Source: Candidatus Woesearchaeota archaeon (GTDB lineage: Archaea > Nanobdellota > Nanobdellia > Woesearchaeales > ARS49). Taken from it: a stretch of DNA of 28,379 nt. The stretch is from assembly GCA_019323575.1 (NCBI GenBank), contig JAHWHB010000074.1, positions 1 to 28,379 on the forward strand, given 5' to 3'. Of this stretch, positions 23,711 to 28,379 are shown in pieces. The number at the start of each line of letters is the position of its first letter. Positions within the stretch are counted from its first letter, which is position 1. The notes below the pieces were generated by a model. That model worked only from the letters and a program-made list of their open reading frames with translations. It was not told the origin of the DNA and did no database searches. The translations under genes and the position numbers were made by a program.

Positions 23711-24304
23711 TTAGTAAATAATAATATCAGTAACTCTTGTTACCATATTCCACCTGACCTTCCAAGGATCAGATGTAGGGTTGTTGTCGCCCTTCAATAT
23801 AGCATACCAGCCCTCTTCATCATAGCCAATTTCTATGACACGGTGAACAATCGTGAAACCCATAGGCGAGTTATAACTCACAATGTCACCAACACGAATC
23901 TGCTCAGGCGAAACAGGAATGGTCTGAATCAAGTGAGCCTCTGCATCAAACACGGGGTCCATACTGTTGGTATCAGCAAGAATAGCCCACTGCGGGTTAT
24001 TCAACCTGATGAAAACACCATCAGGCCTCATCTCAATCTGAGATTCCTTAATCCAGTCACCAGGAGAGTCACGCTCAACAGGACCCTCTGCACTGGGTGT
24101 TTTTGGAACAGCCTTAAGCTCTTCTTCCTCCTGCACAACAGGCTCAGCCAGCGTAACAGGATTAAAGCTCAAACCACGGTTTGAGGCAGTATAAGTCTCA
24201 AAAGCAATTGCGTCATTTGAAGGCATGAATAAACCAATCATGCTTCCAACACCAATGCCAGCTGCAAAAACAGCAAGCACAAGCAATGCAAACAAGTGTT
24301 TCAT
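23711..24304 (-). CDS. Signal peptidase I-like serine protease (S26B, archaeal type)
   Basis: 197 residues. An N-terminal membrane segment (about 3-26) is followed by an acidic linker (56-90) and the peptidase fold. DTNSMDPVF carries the nucleophile S114; VHRVIEIG carries H154, as in archaeal/ER-type enzymes that use Ser-His instead of Ser-Lys; KGDNNPTSDP (171-180) supplies conserved Asp. VGDIVSYNS (138-146) is the typical strand before the histidine. The usual S-x-S-M is N-S-M here. It would release signal peptides or process a particular surface protein; the gene lies directly upstream of the large surface protein and points the same way. ATG follows GGGGGT; TATA near 24354-24364. Confidence 0.87.
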   Translation of the reverse strand: MKHLFALLVLAVFAAGIGVGSMIGLFMPSNDAIAFETYTASNRGLSFNPVTLAEPVVQEEEELKAVPKTPSAEGPVERDSPGDWIKESQIEMRPDGVFIRLNNPQWAILADTNSMDPVFDAEAHLIQTIPVSPEQIRVGDIVSYNSPMGFTIVHRVIEIGYDEEGWYAILKGDNNPTSDPWKVRWNMVTRVTDIIIY

Positions 24305-24425
24305 TTTGATACCCCCGACATTTGTTATCTCTGCAAGGTAGTAATAGATATCCTAATATATAAAGGTTTCTATTTTATTTACTGTTCGGTGATAACATAT
24401 TAATTATTTTAAATATAGAATAAAA

Positions 24426-25127
24426 TTATCTATTGACGGGAAACAACTTTTTATATTCATCAGAAAACATCCCCCTATAAGCCCTGGCGCGGTCCAAATA
24501 GCCCTGATGAGGCTTGCCTGAAAAAGAACCAGTATTATAGACTCTCAAAGCAGACTCCAAAGAGGTCTTAGCATCAACCCCTTTTCTCAACAAGTACTCA
24601 GCAGCCCAGTGAGCATTAACCTTAGGATCAGAAAGCTCCTCAAAAGAGCCAGAAAAACCAAGCTCAACAGCAGTCAAATACATAATCTGAAAAGGACCAG
24701 TGCTGGAAGCAAGCTGCCTCTTGAAATCAGAAACAGTCACAAAACTGCGGGCAGAAACACTCTTGTGCAAATCAGCAAAACGCTCAAAATTAGGCTCAAC
24801 ATATTTGCTTTGGAACTTAGGCTCGTGCCTAGTACCACCCCTGCCAGCAGACTCAGTAAGAGCAATCAAAGCCAAATATTCCATAGGAACACCGGTTCTC
24901 TCTGACTCTGCCTGAACAGCAGGAAGCAAGGCATTATACTCAGGATAATCCTTAAGCGCATAAGCATTCCACAAAGCAGGCTCTTCCTTCTTAACATCAC
25001 GAGGAACAGACTGAGAAACAGTCTGCTCAAGAGGCTTATTCTTAGGAGGAAACAAAGTAGAAACTACAGGAACAGAAAGCCCTCCAACAACAAGCGCCGC
25101 AAGCAAAGCCAAATCTCTTTTGTTCAT
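24426..25127 (-). CDS. Membrane-anchored lytic transglycosylase-like (SLT) protein
   Basis: 233 residues with an N-terminal anchor or signal segment (about 5-25). The rest fits the SLT/goose-lysozyme-like fold: YNALLPAVQAESERTGVPMEYLALIALTESAGR with catalytic E92, then STGPFQIMYLTAVELGF (142-158), DPKVNAHWAAEYLLRK (167-182) and SALRVYNTGS (192-201). These are the four standard SLT motifs in order. The family cleaves bacterial peptidoglycan. Archaea lack murein, so the target may be a bacterial neighbour, another glycan, or the domain may have been repurposed. The gene is leaderless from TTTTATATA about 27 nt upstream. Base use matches other minus-strand genes, so any transfer is not recent. 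Confidence 0.82.
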   Translation of the reverse strand: MNKRDLALLAALVVGGLSVPVVSTLFPPKNKPLEQTVSQSVPRDVKKEEPALWNAYALKDYPEYNALLPAVQAESERTGVPMEYLALIALTESAGRGGTRHEPKFQSKYVEPNFERFADLHKSVSARSFVTVSDFKRQLASSTGPFQIMYLTAVELGFSGSFEELSDPKVNAHWAAEYLLRKGVDAKTSLESALRVYNTGSFSGKPHQGYLDRARAYRGMFSDEYKKLFPVNR

Positions 25128-25375
25128 AGACCAGATTTAAGCAATCCAGATATATAAAACTATCGTTTCTGTTGTCACCAAGCAGTAGTCATATATCAGG
25201 ATAGTTCAGATTAGTAGCAACCACTACAACAACAATATTTATTCTTGCACCGCATTAGAATATGCATGACGCCCAAAATACCATTTCAAACAGGAAATGT
25301 CACCACTACCAAGTGGCTAATAAATAGAAACATTTATATAGTTAAATATCCATATTACATACTCGAGGAGTGAAG
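25128..25375. other. 248-nt intergenic region with promoters
   Basis: Holds the TATA box of the SLT gene (about 25150-25159, minus), a TATA-like ATTTATATAG (25331-25340) about 40 nt before ATG 25376, and the ribosome site GAGGAG. A weak 35-codon frame (25266-25373, plus) lies between. I see no RNA gene. Confidence 0.5.
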
Positions 25376-26641
25376 ATGACAGAAGAGCTAAACGCGAAAA
25401 AACTGCTAAAAGAGACATCACGAAGACAATTTCTCAAAGACCTAGGACTCACTGCCGCAGCAGGCGGAGCAGCATTTGTAGGATCAAAATTAGGACTAGA
25501 TTATCTTGCAGACAAGTCATACGAAGGGCTAGACGAAGCAGAAAAACAACTAAGAGAGATGGCCCTTGACATAAAATCACTCATAGGTACAGTCGACAGA
25601 AAAATAGCTGCAGAAACAGACAAACTAGAACAAAGCTACAAAGCAGGCGCACTAGACGAACTAGTAGAACTCGGAATAGCAACACCTGCAGAGCTAAAAC
25701 AAGTCGAAGAAATAATAAAAAACAGCAGAGAATTCGAAGAATACTACTCATTCGCAGAAAGAGCAAGAGAATTCAAAGACAGGATAGATAGACGCCTTCT
25801 ATCAATTGACGCAAAACTAGAAGAACTGCAACCACAATTTGTAAGAGAAGTAAATGATGAAATACGAAGAATATTCGGAATGAAATCAGGCCAGGAAGGA
25901 ATAGAACACAGAAGAAACATAAGACAAAGGCTGGATTCACTATGCCGCCAGTACGATACAAATGATGATGACAAAACAGCACAGGCAGCAGTACTGAAAC
26001 AACTAAATTACTGGGTAGACAGAGCAGACCAACTAAAACTAACACAAGAAGAAAGAGAACTATACCAGCTCCTAAAAGAAAAATGCGAAAAAGGAGAAGG
26101 AAGAGAAGTACTCACATTCATCAAAAACTACAACAAAAACGACGTGCAAAAAGAAGCACTACTAAGGCTAAGATCACACATATCTCAAGCAGAAGAGCTA
26201 TACAAGCACATCAGAGAAAACACAAATTACGCACTGAGACTGCAACAATTACTAAAAGAAGGAATACAGCAAGTGGAAACCATCAGAGGAAAGAAACTAG
26301 AGGAATACGCTCAAGAAAAAGACAAAATAAACTCAAAAATCACAGAATTAAAAGAAGCTGTAAATGAAACCATACAAGAACTCAAGCAAAAAGGATATGA
26401 CATAGAAACAAGGGAAGACTTCATCAATGACACATACCTTAATAAAACATTAAGACAGAAAATGCTTGAAAAAACAAAACCATACACAACAATAGGAGCA
26501 GTAGCACTAGGCATAGCTGCTGCCGCAACAACATTTTACAACAGGCTAAAGACAATGAAAATCAGAACCGCAAGAAAAGCACTGGATGAAGCGGTAAAAA
26601 GGTATAATGCCTTAAACAAAGGTGAGGAAAATGCAAGTTAA
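25376..26641 (+). CDS. Tat-signal coiled-coil protein with C-terminal membrane helix
   Basis: 421 residues. ETSRRQFLKDLGLTAAAGG (13-31) is a textbook twin-arginine signal (SRRxFLK then a mildly hydrophobic stretch). Most of the rest (45-365) is Glu/Lys/Leu-rich helix and coiled coil. A C-terminal hydrophobic segment (IGAVALGIAAAATTFY, about 375-390) and a basic tail follow. If exported by Tat, the rod would lie outside and be held at both ends; alternatively the N-terminus only inserts in the membrane. No enzyme domain or cofactor motif is seen. ATG 25376 is favoured over GTG 25370 by GAGGAG 5 nt upstream. It overlaps the CBS gene by 11 nt, so the two are co-translated. Confidence 0.8.
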   Translation: MTEELNAKKLLKETSRRQFLKDLGLTAAAGGAAFVGSKLGLDYLADKSYEGLDEAEKQLREMALDIKSLIGTVDRKIAAETDKLEQSYKAGALDELVELGIATPAELKQVEEIIKNSREFEEYYSFAERAREFKDRIDRRLLSIDAKLEELQPQFVREVNDEIRRIFGMKSGQEGIEHRRNIRQRLDSLCRQYDTNDDDKTAQAAVLKQLNYWVDRADQLKLTQEERELYQLLKEKCEKGEGREVLTFIKNYNKNDVQKEALLRLRSHISQAEELYKHIRENTNYALRLQQLLKEGIQQVETIRGKKLEEYAQEKDKINSKITELKEAVNETIQELKQKGYDIETREDFINDTYLNKTLRQKMLEKTKPYTTIGAVALGIAAAATTFYNRLKTMKIRTARKALDEAVKRYNALNKGEENAS

Positions 26642-27005
26642 AGAATGCGTATTAATAGAACCATACACGTGCAAAGAAGACGAAACAATAGCAGAAGTAG
26701 CACGAAAGCTAAGAAAAACAACACTAAGACACATATTTGTCGTGAATGCAGCATCACACCCAGTCGGAGTGATCTCAGTAATAGACATAAACAACAGGGT
26801 CGTCGCAGAAGAAAAAGACCCAAAAACACTAAAAGCAAAAGACATAATGACAAAACCAGTCGAAATATTTAAAATAGAAGACGACGTAAAAACAGTAGCA
26901 GAAGAAATGATGAAAAACAACAGGGCAATGAACCCGGTAGTAAAAGACGACAAGATGGTAGGCATAATCACACTAAGCGAAGCACTAAGGGGGTTGGAAA
27001 AATGA
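26631..27005 (+). CDS. Paired CBS-domain protein
   Basis: 124 residues made of two CBS domains (about 1-60 and 62-124) and nothing else. LRHIFVVNAASHPVGVISVIDI and MNPVVKDDKMVGIITLSEAL are the typical strand-strand-helix cores, and KAKDIMTKPVEIF opens the second domain. CBS pairs bind adenine nucleotides such as AMP, ATP or SAM and regulate a partner protein. ATG 26631 is preferred over the GTG at 26622, which lies in the ribosome site (GGTGAGG). It overlaps the Tat-signal protein gene by 11 nt and the next gene by four, so it is the middle of a coupled three-gene unit and probably regulates one of those proteins. Confidence 0.93.
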   Translation: MQVKECVLIEPYTCKEDETIAEVARKLRKTTLRHIFVVNAASHPVGVISVIDINNRVVAEEKDPKTLKAKDIMTKPVEIFKIEDDVKTVAEEMMKNNRAMNPVVKDDKMVGIITLSEALRGLEK

Positions 27006-27640
27006 ACAAACAAAAATTCATTGACACATATGTAAACAAAATGATAGAGAATGATGAAAAAATAAGAAAATGCTTTGAAATGGCAGGCACAGAAGAAGAA
27101 AAAACCCTTCTGAGGAAAGGATTGGAGCAATCACTAGATACTGCCTACCAGAAATATGCTCAAGAATACTATGAATCAGGCAAAACAGGCAAATGCATCT
27201 CAAAAATATTAAGAGCAGGCGCGTTCGGCGCAAACCTAGCAGGAACATACCTGTTTTGGGCAGGAGGCGGCGCAGGCTTCGGAATAGGAAAAGGAATGGG
27301 AGCACTGGCAAACCTGGCTGCTGAATACATAGAAAACAAACACTACGAGAAAACAAAGAAAACAGACTCAAGATTAGAGAAAATCATAAGCAAAGACGGA
27401 CTAATGATAGCAGGAGAGGCAGCCGGACAAAACCTTATAAGCTACCTGCCAGTGGGCGGAGAGATATGGGGATTCCTCAGAGGAACAAAGAAATACGACG
27501 AAAAAGTTGCCAAGAGAGCAATCTACCATGCCAAGAACGAATTCATGAAACGCTTCGGTGAACAGAAAGAAATGCCGGAAACAGCACAGATCGTGCCAAT
27601 AAGCGAGTTCATGGACCCGCGCTACAAACAAGCGGCATAA
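27002..27640 (+). CDS. Unknown protein with Gly-rich hydrophobic segments, 212 aa
   Basis: Not recognised. A helical N-terminal part (1-60) precedes hydrophobic stretches GAFGANLAGTYLFWAGGGAG and GIGKGMGALANLAAEYI (about 73-112), then a charged region, and GLMIAGEAAGQNLISYLPVGGEIWGFLRG (about 133-161), which may be a second hydrophobic hairpin. Small-residue spacing (GxxxG-like) suggests helix packing in a membrane or pore-like assembly. The C-terminus is soluble. It overlaps the CBS gene with ATGA, so it is translated together with it. It is the most likely regulatory target of the CBS protein if that protein acts within the operon (inference). Confidence 0.78.
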   Translation: MNKQKFIDTYVNKMIENDEKIRKCFEMAGTEEEKTLLRKGLEQSLDTAYQKYAQEYYESGKTGKCISKILRAGAFGANLAGTYLFWAGGGAGFGIGKGMGALANLAAEYIENKHYEKTKKTDSRLEKIISKDGLMIAGEAAGQNLISYLPVGGEIWGFLRGTKKYDEKVAKRAIYHAKNEFMKRFGEQKEMPETAQIVPISEFMDPRYKQAA

Positions 27641-27664
27641 TTTTTTTCTTTTTTTAGCTTTTTT
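27641..27664 (+). terminator. T-run terminator of the three-gene operon
   Basis: Directly after the stop codon the + strand is two T-runs of seven each broken by C and a few bases. It matches T-run terminators elsewhere in the window. Confidence 0.6.
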
Positions 27665-27712
27665 ACTTCTTAAAACACAACTTTTATTAATAAAACAACA
27701 AGCCAATAGAGA

Positions 27713-28379
27713 ATGGTCTCATTCGACACAGCTGCAACAATAGCACTGGTAGCGGTGCTTTCTGCTGCAGTGCTTCTAAACAGAAAAAAACTATCATTCC
27801 AAAGACTGGGCATATTGTACGCAGCAATGTACAAAACAAAAGTCGGCTTAAGAGCAATGGACAGAATAGCCCAAAAGTACAAATGGTTCTTTGACAAAGC
27901 AACACCATACATAATAGCAATAGGCTTCATAGGAATGGCAGTCGTAACCTTTGACATAGCAAGAAGCCTCATAATGATACTAACACAATCGAGCACGCCC
28001 ACAGTAGGAGTGGTGCTCCCATTCAAAGCAAAAGGAATATTCTACGTGCCCTTCCTGTACTGGATAATCAGCATCTTCGTCATACTAATAATACACGAAG
28101 GAATGCACGGAGTCATGGCAAGAGTGTACGGGCTTCCGCTCAAAAATTCAGGACTGGTAATACTAGGAGTGCTGATACCACTAATACCAGGAGCATTCGT
28201 AGAGCCAGACGAGAAAAAACTCACAAAAGCACAAAGAAAAAAACAATTAGCAGTATTCGCAGCAGGACCAGTAGCAAACATCATCACAGGACTAATGTTG
28301 ATGCTGTTATTGTTCTCTGTCATAACACCATTCACAAACACATTCTACGCAAAAGACGGAGTGATAGTAACAGAGCTCA
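27713..28379 (+). CDS. Site-2 protease family membrane metalloprotease (M50), partial
   Basis: Open from ATG 27713 to the window edge (222 residues seen). Residues 1-24 form a first membrane helix; two more precede the active-site helix with IIHEGMHGVMA (HExxH at 128-132, zinc ligands H128 and H132). LGVLIPLIPGAFVEPDE (151-167) and the conserved FAAGPVANI (182-190) are family features. The third zinc ligand (Asp in the LDG motif) would lie beyond the edge, probably after a PDZ insertion. These proteases cut substrates within the membrane in regulated proteolysis. Leaderless from CTTTTATTAATA about 27 nt upstream. Separate promoter from the preceding operon. Confidence 0.92.
   Translation, partial: MVSFDTAATIALVAVLSAAVLLNRKKLSFQRLGILYAAMYKTKVGLRAMDRIAQKYKWFFDKATPYIIAIGFIGMAVVTFDIARSLIMILTQSSTPTVGVVLPFKAKGIFYVPFLYWIISIFVILIIHEGMHGVMARVYGLPLKNSGLVILGVLIPLIPGAFVEPDEKKLTKAQRKKQLAVFAAGPVANIITGLMLMLLLFSVITPFTNTFYAKDGVIVTEL

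Noticed and set aside
25190..25370. Search for tRNA or other structured RNA in the largest intergenic gap
   Set aside because: No T-loop (GGTTCRA) with matching stems and no clear long hairpin were seen; a covariance-model search was not possible.
25266..25373. 35-codon plus-strand frame before the Tat-signal protein gene
   Set aside because: A TATA-like AATATTTATTC lies about 30 nt upstream, so it could be leaderless, but the product has no recognisable feature and its end runs over the next gene's promoter and ribosome site; not enough to call it a gene.
26622..26630. GTG start extending the CBS protein by three residues
   Set aside because: The GTG is part of the GGTGAGG ribosome site for ATG 26631.
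1..28379. Bacterial origin of the contig (suggested by SLT, CHASE2 cyclase, FecR, intrinsic-type terminator)
   Set aside because: L10e, TATA boxes at 26-28 nt, leaderless starts, a Ser-His signal peptidase and a P3A ATPase argue for an archaeon; the bacterial-type genes share the local base bias and look long resident.

Overview
The window reads as chromosome from a small-genome archaeon, most likely a DPANN lineage of the Woesearchaeota/Pacearchaeota kind. This placement is inferred from gene content and signals; no marker phylogeny was run. The archaeal signals seen directly are A/T-rich TATA boxes 26-28 nt upstream of many start codons (leaderless genes), GAGGTGAT-type ribosome sites at the rest, T-run terminators, ribosomal protein L10e, a P3A-type proton ATPase, an archaeal-type (Ser-His) signal peptidase, and very tight packing with ATGA overlaps and overlapping convergent gene ends. 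There is no tRNA, rRNA, CRISPR array or insertion sequence that I can recognise. Both coding directions are used, yet the + strand is rich in A and C throughout, whichever strand carries the gene.

Layout. Positions 1-4106: an orphan PAS histidine kinase, an unknown membrane-anchored protein, a two-nuclease-domain RecB-like protein (TM0106 type) and an unknown 183-residue protein. 4219-6977: a FecR-domain membrane protein overlapping a CHASE2 class III adenylate cyclase, probably one signalling unit. 7022-11818: small membrane proteins, L10e, an unknown leaderless protein, a mannose-6-phosphate-isomerase-type cupin, a DUF378 protein and the P3A ATPase. 11883-14705: a TraB/TIKI-like membrane protein, an anchored thioredoxin-fold protein and thioredoxin reductase.

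14707-18577 is a soluble [NiFe]-hydrogenase locus: a very short HypC one base after trxB, a DUF6390-family protein coupled to an EamA transporter, a HoxY-like small subunit, a group 3-type large subunit and its M52 maturation protease, which is coupled to a TIR/deoxyribosyltransferase-like protein. No diaphorase and no HypA, HypB, HypD, HypE or HypF are present here. The small subunit has tandem cysteines where relatives have C-x2-C.

18574-25127 carries unknown proteins, a small protein built from two copies of a 57-residue helical unit, a candidate 25-residue membrane peptide, a 1142-residue glycoprotein-like surface protein with three DUF11 repeats, a signal peptidase and a membrane-anchored lytic-transglycosylase-like protein, which is unexpected in an archaeon. 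25376-27640 is a tight three-gene operon: Tat-signal coiled-coil protein, paired CBS domains, and a Gly-rich protein of unknown function. A site-2 (M50) protease runs off the right edge.

The best candidates for undescribed biology are the Tat/coiled-coil/CBS operon, the hydrogenase with NuoB-like tandem cysteines, the archaeal SLT protein and the 57-residue repeat protein.
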